A DNA stretch of 64,000 nt from Homalodisca vitripennis (taxonomy: Eukaryota > Arthropoda > Insecta > Hemiptera > Cicadellidae). The stretch covers positions 151,184,501-151,248,500 of the forward strand of contig NC_060212.1 in assembly GCF_021130785.1 (NCBI RefSeq). The letters run 5' to 3'. Position 1 is the stretch's first letter; each line of letters starts with the position of its first letter. Made by a program: the position numbers and the translations under genes. Below are positions 47,661-59,790 of this stretch, in pieces. The notes beneath the pieces were generated by a model, which worked only from the letters and a program-made list of their open reading frames with translations, did no database searches and was not told where the DNA came from.

Positions 47661-50612
47661 GTGTAACACAACATTTTGAGGATTGTAATCTACCTTCTTC
47701 TTGAGGTCTGAAAACCCCAAATACAGAAAAACCTTTCAAAAACGAAAAAGCGATGCAATAATAAATAATGACATTGATTTCCTCCCCAGTATTCCACCTT
47801 CGCAAGTGCGAGTGTGACGTGTTGTTTATGCCCTTGGATCCTGTCCAATGACATCTCTTGGGATCATTATTTCCAGCCTGGACTTCATGATAATGGAGTA
47901 TCAGTGATGTATTACTTACACCACTGAGTGGCAGGCCATTAATGCCTGTTTAGATAAGGTTTTGTCACAATAGAATAAGAGGATGGATTTAAATACTTTG
48001 AACTTAGAGTTGAGATGGTAAATGTTTGGAATCCTTTTAACGTTTAAAAATTAGCTCACATGAATAATAAACTTTAAACAAAGAAATTAAGTCTTTAGTT
48101 TATTTTAGATTGAAACTTTGTAACAGCTCTGAGAAGCTTCTATATTAACATATTAGGAGCTTGAGATTCCATAAGACAATTCTCTGTTTTCAAAAGTCAT
48201 TTTATATATTATCATCATTTATTCTTGTGAGATTTCTCGTCAGGTCATCTTCGTGAGCCTCTAATTTTAAATTTATTATTTATAAATTACAAAACAAAAG
48301 TTATATATTCCAAGAACTTTGTTAGCTCTGTTTGTATAGTAGGACTAGAATTCATTGACATAATTTACTATATGGTAAAATTTTACAGTTTACACAAAAC
48401 AATTTTTTTTTATTTTTATTTATGTGCACTAAGGAATTATGATAACAAACTAAGTAATAATTGTGGCTCAATTGCAGCCTAAACGTTGCAACCCTCCCAG
48501 TATTCCAACTGCCTCGTTTCACTATTAAAACTATTTAAAGCCAGATATGAGATGTTATTATAACGGTATAAAAGACTCGTGCAGATTTAGCTGTCACTAA
48601 GTTCTGTCTATAAGAAGGAAGGAAGTTCTGTAGTGGCGGCTAGCCTAGCTTATAAACATCGTTAAATAATGACGGCTTTGAGGAGGTCTGTATTAGGTTA
48701 GCTCTTTCAGTGAAAATAAGTTGTTTCCGTCATGTTTCAATAAACTTCCTTGAATGAACTTCCTTTATTTAGTGTGTTTGTTGATCATTTTAAGTGGCCC
48801 GTTTTAATACGAGGAACTGAACTACGTAACAGGTACACGCACCTGTTATTAACGGTTTCTTAGTCAATTTATTAACAGGTCCAAATGGTGTTAAAGTTAT
48901 GTTAATTTTCTTGTTGCTTTCTTGAATATTAAAATCTATAATTTGTTTCAGGTACGAGTGCTGGTGTGTCACAGTGAGGTAATTTAAATGGTATAAGTTC
49001 ATAATTTACTTCTTCTTTAAATTCAATTCAGTTAATTTAGAACAAAAATAATCATCATAAGATCGAATGTATCGCTTTCTTTTTTTATACAACACAAGGA
49101 TTAAAGATACAAAGTCCTCTTTTATTAGCTGTGTTTTGTTTGTTTCAATTGGTCATGTATAGTGAGGGGGGTTTAAGTGATACAACTTTCATTCATACTA
49201 GGGCATGCTTTCTTGTCACACGACAGGGATAGCACCTCAGCTGTTCAAATGTTATTCCTACAAAGCTGAAGGTTATTTTTTAATGAGAACCACGTTTGTA
49301 AATATAATCCATGCTATAATTTTGAGGTGGTATAACATTGTAATATGCACTAAAAATAGACCATGTAATGACTGCATTGGGAGATCTGTTACGACATTCC
49401 GAGACATGGTAACCCCAATAACTTTAGATTCATCGGTTTCGTCTATACAGAGGAGATACAATACTAATGATCTTAGTGGTTTTTAGTTAACACGAAGTTA
49501 TCAATAAGTTCACTTTCTGGTATATACAAAAAGATATTACGATAGCACTTTAGTCATGATGCTCTATATTAGTCATTATCACTTCGTCAGTGTATAAGAA
49601 CAGTTACTTATATAGAAAATTGTGTTTAGTTACAATATAAACAAGTAATTTAAAAAAGGAGTATAATATAATTTATTGAAATTATAGAGAATGAATCTCC
49701 CAAATCTTGGATTATATTTGCGTCTGTTAAAAGACTCAGTTATAACAGTATACAGTGTGCACAGAAGGTTATTTTCACTTTGAATTGTTTATAGCTAATC
49801 TTTAATCAATCACAGCTCTATGAAATAAATAAAAATAAAACAGCTATATAAATCTTTTGTTTTATCATTAGTTGATTCACCCATTGTTGTCATCTAATAA
49901 TATGTTGTTAACGATTTTACGAAAATAGTCATCATGGTAACTATGCAAAGAAAATGTGTAATGCATTTTTTGAAAAAGTTAAACAGTCAGTCTCTCACCT
50001 TGATCTTATTTAATTGAATTTTCTCTGCAAAATTACTACTGGCGTTTTTACCTAAGGACTTGAAGAATGCACTGAAAATCATTAATCTTTTCATTATGTT
50101 TTATGGTGCAATATTGATAAGATCTAGGAACGCATGTTAACGTGTGTTTGTACTCGCATACAAAACCTTCTATATAATATTTCAAAAAATTTTAACACAG
50201 TGTTTTCAGTTTCAAGATTGTCCTTTAATTTCTTTGAATATGAGTTATGTAAGTAGTATTGGCACAAACCTATTGTGCAAGAACGTTTACCTTAATTCAT
50301 GTATTTTCAGCCTATGTGGGGTTAATTTTGTTTCTGTTCTTTATTTTTTTCCAATGCAATAGGCTATGTACAATGATGAACATGTGTTAGGAGTGGCTCA
50401 ACACATCTAATGATGGCTCAAATATTTTTCAATATCAATAATGGTATAGCCTAAATGAAGCGCTTGGATGACTCGTAGGAAGCAGAAGCTAATAAAAGGA
50501 CTAGCCACCCGATGCCCGATAGCTATTAAAAATTCAACTGAGATGTCTAAAGAAGCCACAACATCACTTATGTCTTGCTTTAGTTCAACAGTAAGATAGT
50601 GAGAGAGCGCTC
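47661..50612. other. Unique AT-rich DNA, no gene supported
   Basis: Overlapping frames at 49205-49486 (+) and 49273-49461 (-) lie on opposite strands and lack domains. A fragment at 48195-48265 belongs to the ACCTCACAA-type repeat. Nothing else is recognised. Confidence 0.5.
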
Positions 50613-51547
50613 CAAGTTCCTGCCATGATTTCACTTCTGTGATCTGTCGTCGGCAATTGTGACGAATCCAATGAGTCCGGTCCAGCAAACAGCAAACAAA
50701 CAAACAAACAAACAAACGTCTGATACTGTGGACTGTGTGGACGGCAGTTATAACGGTGGCAGAGCTCGTCAAGTTCCTGCCGTGATTTCGCTTCTGTGAT
50801 CTGTCGTCGGCAATTGTGACGAAGCCAATGAGTCCGGTCCAGCAAACAGCAAACAAACAAACAAACAAACAAACGTCTGATACTGTGGACTGTGTGGACG
50901 GCAGTTATAACGGTGGCAGAGCTCGTCAAGTTCCTGCCGTGATTTCGCTTCTGTGATCTGTCGTCGGCAATTGTGACGAAGCCAATGAGTCCGGTCCAGC
51001 AAACAGCAAACAAACAAACAAACAAACAAACGTCTGATACTGTGGACTGTGTGGACGGCAGTTATAACGGTGGCAGAGCTCGTCAAGTTCCTGCCGTGAT
51101 TTCGCTTCTGTGATCTGTCGTCGGCAATTGTGACGAAGCCAATGAGTCCGGTCCAGCAAACAGCAAACAAACAAACAAACAAACAAACGTCTGATACTGT
51201 GGACTGTGTAGATGGCAGTTATAACGGTGGCAGAGCTCGTCAAGTTCCTGCCGTGATTTCGCTTCTGTGATCTGTCGTCGGCAATTGTGACGAAGCCAAT
51301 GAGTCCGGTCCAGCAAACAGCAAACAAACAAACAAACAAACGTCTGATACTGTGGACTGTGTGGACGGCAGTTATAACGGTGGCAGAGCTCGTCAAGTTC
51401 CTGCCGTGATTTCGCTTCTGTGATCTGTCGTCGGCAATTGTGACGAAGCCAATGAGTCCGGTCCAGCAAACAAACAAACAAAACAAACGTCTGATACTGT
51501 GGACTGTGTGGACGGCAGTTATAACGGTGGCAGAGCTCGTCAAGTGG
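50613..51547. repeat. 157-bp tandem array, six units, with embedded (CAAA)n
   Basis: GTTCCTGCC(G/A)TGATTTC(G/A)CTTC occurs at 50616, 50773, 50930, 51087, 51244 and 51397: spacing 157 four times, then 153 because one CAAA is missing. A truncated seventh start is at 51544. Units 2-4 look identical. Each unit carries a CAAA microsatellite of five to six copies after CCGGTCCAGCAAACAG. The minus strand lacks stops, and because 157 is not a multiple of 3, all three frames stay open, giving false frames up to 212 codons. Confidence 0.97.
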
Positions 51548-52526
51548 GACACAATGGGAGCCATTAGCGGTGGCAGATACCGTGAAATATGCGGCCGCCT
51601 TTCATTCGGCTGTCTTCGGAGTGACGCGTGCTGGATTAATGGCTTCTTCCCTACTCCCCCTCACCACCTTCTTCTGCTTGCAGGCAATACGGATTTCTGG
51701 ATACGTTTCCATTAATTATTGTAACTTCATCTTCCACTCTTCCCTGGTTTATCCCGTCTTCACACCATTTGAAATATGGTTTCCAGTATTATTTATAGAG
51801 CAAATCCTTTAAATTGTAGTTACCATACCGGAAATTCGAAATTATTTGTAGACAAAATTAAAATCACTGAACAATTATCAAACTTATCGCTGGATTACTG
51901 AATGAACGTTGTCAATAGGGCGGGTTTTGCAGTTAAAAAGGGGTTTATTATATTTTTACGCTAATATTATTGCCAATATTTCCTGTTTATACAGATTAAA
52001 ATATTTTAAATACGTATATAACATTTTTTAAAGTTTCTTCTAATTATTCATATACAGTGCGTACCACGAACATTCAGTATTAATATTCAAGGAGGCGTGT
52101 GCAAATCGCTATAAATTAATTGAACGTTTGCACTTTGTGCAATACACCGAGTAGGCTTAATTAGTATAGGACAATCACAATACAAGACACACGTAAAACA
52201 ACAATAACAGGATAACTGCAATACAAGACAAATGTAAAAATCACAATATCAAAGAACTGCAATAAAAGTCACACTTAAAACAATAACAATAACGGGATAA
52301 CAGCAATATAAGAGTCGCATAAAAGAAGAAAAATTAACAAAAAACTGCAACTGAAAGTAAAACTAAAAACCAAACTAAAACTAAAACACCACCAGATAAC
52401 TAAAATGTGATTGCAGAGTTGGATACAAATACGCAGCCGAACCTCAAACAAACAACTGGAATGTACAGGTACAGACTGAAAGTCGGTGTGGTTGATGATC
52501 CACATACCTGAGATTGAGCGATAAAA
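51548..52526. other. Unique DNA; GC-rich patch at left, simple AAC/AAA-rich right
   Basis: 51550-51700 is GC-rich and contains a CT-rich tract ending CTTGCAG, shaped like a splice acceptor, but no exon can be supported. 52180-52400 is rich in ACAATAACA and AACTAAAA words, which suggests an old simple repeat. Confidence 0.45.
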
Positions 52527-54656
52527 CTATGACCATAGAGAAATATGCGGGCTATGTGTTAGAACGCGAACTCTAATTACACATGGCTTATTCTGCTTTG
52601 TTATAAAACTATGGCCATAGAGAAATATGCGGGCTATGTGTCAGAAACGCGAACTCTAATTACACATGGCGTATACTGCTTGGATATAAAACTATGACCA
52701 TAGAGAAATATGCGGGCTATGTGTTAGAACGCGGACTCTAATTACACATGGCGTATTACTGCTTTGGATATAAAAACTATGACCATAGAGAAATATGCGG
52801 GCTATGTGTTAGAACGCGAACTCTAATTACACATGGCGTATACTGCTTGGTTATAAAACTATGACCATAGAGAAATATGCGGGCTATGTGTCAGAACGCG
52901 AACTCTAATTACACATGGCGTATACTGCTTGGTTAATAAAACTATGGCCATAGAGAAATATGCGGGCTATGGTCAGAACGCGAACTCTAATTACACATGG
53001 CTTATACTGCTTGGATATAAAACTATGACCATAGAGAAATAATGCGGGCTATGTGTTAGAACGCGGACTCTAATTACACATGGCTTATTCTGCTTTGTTA
53101 TAAAACTATGGCCATAGAGAAATATGCGGGCTATGTGTTAGAACGCGAACTCTAATTACACATGGCTTATACTGCTTGTTATATAAAACTATGGCCATAG
53201 AGAAATATGCGGGGCTATGTGTTAGAACGCGAACTCTAATTACACATGGCTTATTCTGCTTTGTTATAAAACTATGGCCATAGAGAAATATGCGGGCTAT
53301 GTGTTAGAACGCGAACTCTAATTACACATGGCTTATTCTGCTTTGTTATAAAACTATGACCATAGAGAAATATGCGGGCTATGTGTCAGAACGCGAACTC
53401 TAATTACACATGGCTTATACTGCTTTGGTTATAAAACTATGGCCATAGAGAAATATGCGGGCTATGTGTTAGAACGCGAACTCTAATTACACATGGCTTA
53501 TACTGCTTTGTTATAAAACTATGGCCATAGAGAAATATGCGGGCTATGTGTCAGAACGCGAACTCTAATTACACATGGGCTATACTGCTTGGTTATAAAA
53601 CTATGGCATAGAGAAATATGCGGGCTATGTGTCAGAACGCGAACTCTAATTACACATGGCGTATACTGCTTGGTTATAAAACTATGGCCATAGAGAAATA
53701 TGCGGGCTATGTGTCAGAACGCGAACTCTAATTACACATGGCGTATACTGCTTGGATATAAAACTATGACCATAGAGAAATATGCGGGCTATGTGTCAGA
53801 ACGCGAACTCTAATTACACATGGCTTATACTGCTTGGTTATAAAACTATGGACCATAGAGAAATATGCGGGCTATGTGTCAGAACGCGAACTCTAATTAC
53901 ACATGGCTTATACTGCTTGGTTATAAAACTATGGACCATAGAGAAATATGCGGGCTATGTGTCAGAACGCGAACTCTAATTACACCATGGCTTATACTGC
54001 TTGGTTATAAAAACTATGGCCATAGAGAAATATGCGGGCTATGTGTCAGAACGCGAACTCTAATTACACATGGCTTATACTGCTTGGTTATAAAACTATG
54101 ACCATTATAGAGAAATATGCGGGCTATGTGTCAGAACGCGAACTCTAATTACACATGGCTTATACTGCTTGGTTATAAAACTATGACCATAGAGAAATAT
54201 GCGGGCTATGTGTCAGAAACGCGAAACTCTAATTACACATGGCTTATACTGCTTGGATATAAAACTATGCCATAGAGAAATATGCGGGCTATGTGTCAGA
54301 ACGCGAACTCTAATTACACATGGCTTATACTGCTTGGTTATAAAACTATGGCCATAGAGAACATATGCGGGCTATGTGTTCAGAACGCGAACTCTAATTA
54401 CACCATGGCTTATACTGCTTGGTTATAAAACTATGACCATAGAGAAATATGCGGCTATGTGTCAGAACGCGAACTCTAATTACACGTGGCTTACACTGCT
54501 TGGTATAGAGAAATATGCGGGCTATAGAACGCGAACTCTAATTACACATGGCTTATACTGCTTGGTTATAAAACTATGACCATAGAGAAATATGCGGGCT
54601 ATGTGTCAGAACGCGAACTCTAATTACACATGGCTTATACTGCTTGGTTATAAAAC
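52527..54656. repeat. About 83-bp tandem array, about 26 units
   Basis: The unit contains ATAAAACTATG(A/G)CCATAG, AGAAATATGCGGGCTATGTG, GAACGCGAACTCTAATTACA and CATGGC(T/G)TATACTGCTTGG. Roughly 26 copies are countable from 52537 to 54580. Substitution variants are few, but single-base gains and losses are frequent (AAATAATGCGG, GCGGGGCTA, CAGAAACGCGAAACTC, missing ATGTGTC at 54522). Short plus frames here come from the repeat. Confidence 0.97.
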
Positions 54657-55990
54657 CGTGAATGTAATTACTTTCATTCATGTCATTACTTTCATTATTT
54701 CATTTTAATACACTTGCTTCCATAGCTGGACTTGAAAGTATCACACCATTTTGAGTACGGTCTAAATGTGTATATCTTTAGACTTAATGTATGAAGTAAT
54801 GTAGACTTTATTTGTGAAGTAAATTTTATAACACCGACTACAACAGGGGTGGATCTAGACTTTATATAACAACACCAAAATGACTGGAGCACACCCCTTT
54901 CTCACCAATTTAATAAAACAATTTTTGTATAAATACTGTTCAAATTTATTTTGCTGTATTAAAATTAATGACGCTCTGGTTTTGTTTATTCTTGTTCATA
55001 ACGTATATTCTAAATTTAACTGAACTAAAAGACTGAAAAACTACAGCTTTTTATTCTGTACATTGTGTTCATTACGTTGCTGATATACAATACTTTATTT
55101 TCTGTCTGAAGTCGGAATTAATACGTTTTAGAAAATTGAATAAAAATGGCATTTCGATAGGAAATTTTTTACCGTTCCATTAGGAATTGCTCGCAATCAC
55201 ACTTTAGTATTGTTATCTTGTTATTTTGGCCGCAATAAAATAGTTGTAGTGGAAGATCAGTTTTGCACCGTGTAATTAAAATTACTAAAACAATTTTATG
55301 ATTATACAAAATAGACATATAATTTCCTTGCGTAATAGTTTATTAAAATCATGCAATAAAAACATATTTTATAAAACAAATATTTGACTCTTTTAAGTCA
55401 CCTTTAAGAAATACGCCATTTCTGAAACCATAATTTATATACAAACTGTTAAAAAGTCACATCCTTTTTTTATTGGGCATAAACAACATTGCAAAAATGT
55501 ATATAGTACAATCAACCAAATAGTAACTGCAGCTGGGCCCAGGCAGTATTTCAACAACGCGTACGCAGACCCTCCACACACACACACAGACACAAGTGCA
55601 GGGGATTTAGACTGGCCACATTTCCGCCTTATTTACCCAGTGCACCTCCCCAATCTAACCCGGGTTTTTGTTATTTGTAAAATTATCCGAGAGTGATCAG
55701 TACTCGTATATAAATTGTAAAAATCATAACACGAAAAACGTTACCAAACAATGTAGTTTACTGAAACTGTCACTGAGTGTTTGGTTTTGATTCTAAGACG
55801 CTACTGAATAACGTGGGACGGAAAATGGCAGCTACCGGACTCTATCCAACTCTCTGCGCTCGTGTTGGGGTGCGTGCGTGCGAGGCTACTACCTAGTTCT
55901 TCAGCCGCAAACCCTAATTGCTAATACAGTAATGCCTATATTATAAGCACTTTCATTGTTTTTGTGAGGGTGGTTGTTAAGGGTTGGAGC
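54657..55990. other. Unique AT-rich DNA, no gene
   Basis: Contains a (CA) run at 55577-55587 and a GC-richer patch 55800-55910 with TGCGTGCGTGCGAGG. No gene recognised. Confidence 0.5.
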
Positions 55991-55995
55991 CATAA

Positions 55996-56470
55996 TCGAT
56001 TGAACCACATCAAATATTCATACTCCAACTTCCTGCCGTTAGTTAGGATAAGATTGAACCACATTTACACTTTATACTCCAACTTCCTGCCATTACTTAG
56101 TAACAGATTGAGCCACCTTGAACATTTCTACTTCAACTCCCTACTGTTAGTTATTAATAGATTGAACCACCTTGAACACTTATACTCCTAACTCCCTACC
56201 GTTAGTTAGTAATATATTGAACCACCTTGAACATTTCTACTTCAACTCCCTGTAGTTAATTAGTAATAGATTGAACCACCTTGAACACTTATATTCTAAC
56301 TCCTTGTCGTTAGTTAGTAATAAATTGAACCACCTTGAACACTTATATTCAAACTCCTTACCGTTAGTTAGTAATAAATTGAACCACCTTGAACACTTAT
56401 ATTCAAACTCCCTACCGTTAGTTAGTAATATATTGAACAACCTTGAACACTTATACTCCAAATTCGTGCC
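55996..56470. repeat. 54-bp minisatellite, nine units, open on both strands
   Basis: ATTGAACCACCTTGAACACT or close variants start at 55999, 56053, 56107, 56161, 56216, 56270, 56324, 56378 and 56432: 54 bp each time except one 55. Because 54 is 18 codons, both strands keep an 18-residue repeat: RLNHLEHLYSNSLPLVSN-like on plus and EYKCSRWFNLLLTNGKEF-like on minus. A one-base gain near 56190 (TACTCCTAACTCC) shifts the frame between units 4 and 5. No start context, splice signals or outside homology supports a protein. Confidence 0.95.
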
Positions 56471-57462
56471 GTAAGTGAAATCTGTCTTCTTGTAAACTAT
56501 TTAAGAAACTGGCAGAATAAACAAACTTTATTGTACATAGCGGTAATGTATATGTCGTTTAAGTTGCTACATCTCTATAGAACATTTCTTTTTATTGCCA
56601 AGTTGGACACTTAGATTTTGTCAAATGCAGCAATTTTGTTCAAGTGGGCAGTTCAAATAAGCCGGGCGGCTCGACGTGCCGAATAGAGTGACGCCACCGT
56701 CCACACGTCCACTACGTTGAAGTGGCACTATATCCATGGCCAGTCGTGAGTCAGCCTGAGTCATCTGTGGTGCTGAGTCAGGCCATTGCTGAACATGCCA
56801 TCACATCATCGCTAGTTATGCGATATATCGTATTTTCACTAATATATGTCAACTAATGCATCGTATGAAACTGCCTAAAATCTGGAATTAAGAACATCAG
56901 TTTCTAACATACCAATACATTTTTTGAATAGTTTAAAGAATAGGCGTCTATATTGAACTTCCCTTCTTTAACCACTTATTCTTCTAACTATTGCGTAAAT
57001 CTCTTATGAAGCCAACGCAACGACTGCTGCTCCTTCCGCTCCTTTCACTCCCCCTCTCTGCCAAGCACGAGCGAGCCACTCGCCATTGTCTGATAATCTA
57101 TGATTCTATTGTCTCCGGATGAACTAGTGGACTGTGTTTTCTCTTGAGCACCGTACTGGAGAACTGAAAAACATTGCAAGTTTTGGATGATCTTCAATTC
57201 TAACGTCTTATTAAAGAGTAATGGATGATTCATTAAGTTACGAGATATACCTCAGATTTAAATTTTAAATTGAGTATCGGTAATTTTTTCTTCTTTTATT
57301 TATTTACCACAGCTCTCATAATAATGCTTGGTATCTAGGCAACTGTTAAGAGTAATCTTAGAGTCATATAAAGAGTAGAACACATATAATCGAATGGGAA
57401 GTCCGTGAGAGCAATGTTTAGGTAATTATTTTGCGATAAAACTGACGCTTACAGTTTCATTT
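56471..57462. other. Unique DNA, no gene supported
   Basis: GC-richer patches are at 56660-56810 and 57020-57110. The minus frame at 57045-57233 has no recognisable domain. Confidence 0.5.
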
Positions 57463-58075
57463 CTAATGTCACAAAAATCTTTCTTCTTCCACTCTTTTTA
57501 GTGAATGGAATACATAAAAAATTAAGGGCAATCTTGCATTCAAACCAGTGGACTCAGTTCAAAATGGCTGTGGGTTACCTATTAATGTAGAATTGAATTT
57601 TCGGGTCAACTTTATTTTCGGTTGATTACTTTCATATACACCTCTTTGTCTCAGATGTTTGTTACTATCTTTAAACACGTAATGAACGCTGCAATTCCAG
57701 GAAATAAATGACCCTTGAAGCTGCCTTTCAGTGTAATTCAATTCCTCTTACGCTAATGTCAAACAAATCTTCCTTCTTAGACTCCTTTTGGTCAATATAA
57801 TACATGAAAAATTACCCGTCCAGGGTAATTGTTTTATTCAAAACAGTGAGCTCAGTTCAAAATTATTGTGGTTTACCTATAAATCTAGAATTAAATTATG
57901 GGTTGAATATTCGTTTCGGCTGATTATTTTCATATGCACCTTAAAATTCAACCTCTTTGTCTCAGATGTTTGTTACTATCTTCAAGCACGTAATGAACGT
58001 TGCAATTCCAGGAAATAAATGACCCTTGAAGCTGCCTTTTAGCGCAATTTAATTCCTCTTACGCTTATTACGTAC
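57463..58075. repeat. Tandem duplication, 290-bp unit, two copies
   Basis: CTAATGTCACAAAAATCTTT (57463) and CTAATGTCAAACAAATCTTC (57753) start the two copies. Both run through GTCTCAGATGTTTGTTACTA, GCAATTCCAGGAAATAAATG and ACCCTTGAAGCTGCCTTT to CCTCTTACGCT. The second copy has short insertions (ACCCGTCCAGGGTAATTG, CTTAAAATTCAAC). It is moderately old and non-coding. Confidence 0.93.
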
Positions 58076-58861
58076 AGAACGCTTAGTTATGTTGCATTTT
58101 GTTCAGTTTCTTACAGTCAGTTTAACTATTCTTGTGTACTTACCGATTTGATATCGATATAAAAAAGTACGCATTAGTCGGACGAGGGCACTCGTGCAGA
58201 TCCTCACCGACACAATGCAGAGAGGGCGTGCATACGCGATCTCCGAGCGACGCGCTGCGGTGCGGTTCGTTCGACTTTGATCGTAGACCGTGACGTGCTG
58301 GAGCCCGCACCGTGCAGTCTACATGTCGTAGCTGCGGTGCTTCAGTAGCTTGTTACCTGCTACTAACACGGTGTCGTTTTACCACATTCCACGAGCTCAA
58401 TGCAATTATTAATATTGTTCAAAAACTGTTACTAAACTGTTTACAACTGTTGTTACAACTGTTTACAACTAAACTGTTACAAAAAAAGTCTGATTGACTT
58501 CGATATTGCGTACTGAACACTAAGCTATAAACGAAAAATGTATACATTTTGGCATTGAATTAAATACTATTTTAGAGAATTTTAGAGGGAAAGTATTACA
58601 ACATATAAGATCACTTCATATGCTATTTCATTTTTATTGTGTTCTTTATGTGAAAAAGAATAAGTAGTTTTTTACCCACACAGAAAAAAATCCTAAAAAT
58701 GCACGTTACCAAACTTGCCACCCATATTACGCCAATAAATGGATACACTATTACCTTTCTCTGGTAATTTCCTCATTGTATTTTCCACGCGTATTGCAAT
58801 ATAAAATCCGTATATGGTTAATTATTAAAAAAATCTCTTGAATGTTTACGTCAGAACCATT
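58076..58861. other. Unique DNA with a CpG-rich island at 58180-58400
   Basis: 58180-58400 is strikingly CpG-rich against its AT-rich surroundings (GCATACGCGATCTCCGAGCG, ACGCGCTGCGGTGCGG). It contains TGCAGTCTAC, which could hold an initiator. This is the best promoter-like patch in the window, but there is no gene attached. Confidence 0.35.
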
Positions 58862-58865
58862 TTAA

Positions 58866-59786
58866 CACATTCAGTGCTAAGCGGGACCGTTCGGTCCCGC
58901 CCGAGCGTCTCGGCACCATTCACGGGTGCGCGCGGGACCTATCGGTCCCGCTGGGCATTGTTGTACTTTTGCTCTCGGCACTGTTTAGGCAGCACTGCAA
59001 AGAGGCCCTTTCTGATAGCGTGAGCGTGTTGGGCCGGTTTCGTTCTTTGTTCTAGTGTGCATAGTTTCTCGGTTCAGCTAACTATAGTTGTTTTCATCTA
59101 GTGCTGTGTTTGCTATTATTTCGTGATTTTTGTTAGCAAAATAAACAATGGCTGGGACATTTAGAGACCCCGAGGTAGTTTGTAATACATTACCAATGAT
59201 TCGTGATGATATAACAAGTGCCATGACAATAAAATTTACAATAACAAAAAGTGTTTGGTATGATGTACATATTGTAAGTAAGATGTGTTAAAAACTACAA
59301 AGAAGGGAGGGGATGGTTGTAAATAATAAAATGATATACTATTAGTGGCTTTCAGTGAAAATTATCTTGTTTTTGAGTGTGAACTCATATATAAATCAAC
59401 GAAGACCTGCAGCCAGGACAACGGGACCCATCGGTCCCGCAATATATTACATAATTTTAGGAGTCTTGGGAACATAATGCCTAATTTCTTGTCTGTACTA
59501 CCATCAACAGTCATAAGGTTACGTGTACACCCCTAAATAATACAATAAAATAAATAAATAGAATATAAATAAATAAATGTCATTTTCAGGTTCAATGAGC
59601 ACTGGTCTATGCTGACGGGACCCATCGGTCCCGCAGTATAATGATGTCAAAAAAATGTAAATATAGGTCAAACATAATCTTTTATGCGTTTATGTCACTT
59701 CTGCAAGTTATATCTTCTAATTAAACAAATTTAAAAAAATTAGCACCGGGGTTTCGCTAATACTCAAATGCTTAGCAGTGAATGTG
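58866..59786 (+). mobile_element. piggyBac-like non-autonomous element, 921 bp
   Basis: TTAA flanks both ends (58862-58865 and 59787-59790). The terminal inverted repeats are CACATTCAGTGCTAAGC and, from the right, CACATTCACTGCTAAGC: one mismatch in 17. Four copies of a 20-base palindromic word of the form (G/A)CGGGACC-nnnn-GGTCCCGC lie at 58881-58900, 58932-58951, 59421-59440 and 59615-59634. A 5' leader and short coding exon remain (59148-59291), and the rest of any transposase is deleted. TTAA target and C-starting termini fit piggyBac; I cannot check the transposase because it is absent. Confidence 0.8.
59148..59291 (+). CDS. Short first-exon remnant inside the piggyBac-like element
   Basis: An ATG in good context (AAACAATGGCT) opens a 47-codon frame starting MAGTFRDPEVVCNTLPMIRD and ending VSKMC before TAA. 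Near codon 42 (CATATT) the DNA reads GTAAGTAAG, an excellent splice donor, so the original protein may have continued in a deleted second exon. The leader (from about 59020) has the feel of a 5' untranslated region. I recognise no domain; a transposase N-terminus is the natural guess from position. In its present form it is unlikely to encode anything useful. Confidence 0.4.
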   Translation: MAGTFRDPEVVCNTLPMIRDDITSAMTIKFTITKSVWYDVHIVSKMC

Positions 59787-59790
59787 TTAA

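Noticed and set aside
50926..51564. 212-codon minus-strand open frame with repeated VCLFAVCWTGLIGF-like peptide
   Set aside because: It is a read-through of the 157-bp array; the same DNA gives other frames of similar length, and the peptide includes the translated CAAA microsatellite.
51440..51715. Exon with CTTGCAG acceptor after the 157-bp array
   Set aside because: Half of the frame is array sequence, and the acceptor-like tract is inside it with no matching downstream coding exon.
53782..54579. Plus-strand frames with repeated CQNANSNYTWLILLGYKT-like peptide
   Set aside because: These come from the 83-bp array, are broken by indels in every few units, and have no upstream gene context.
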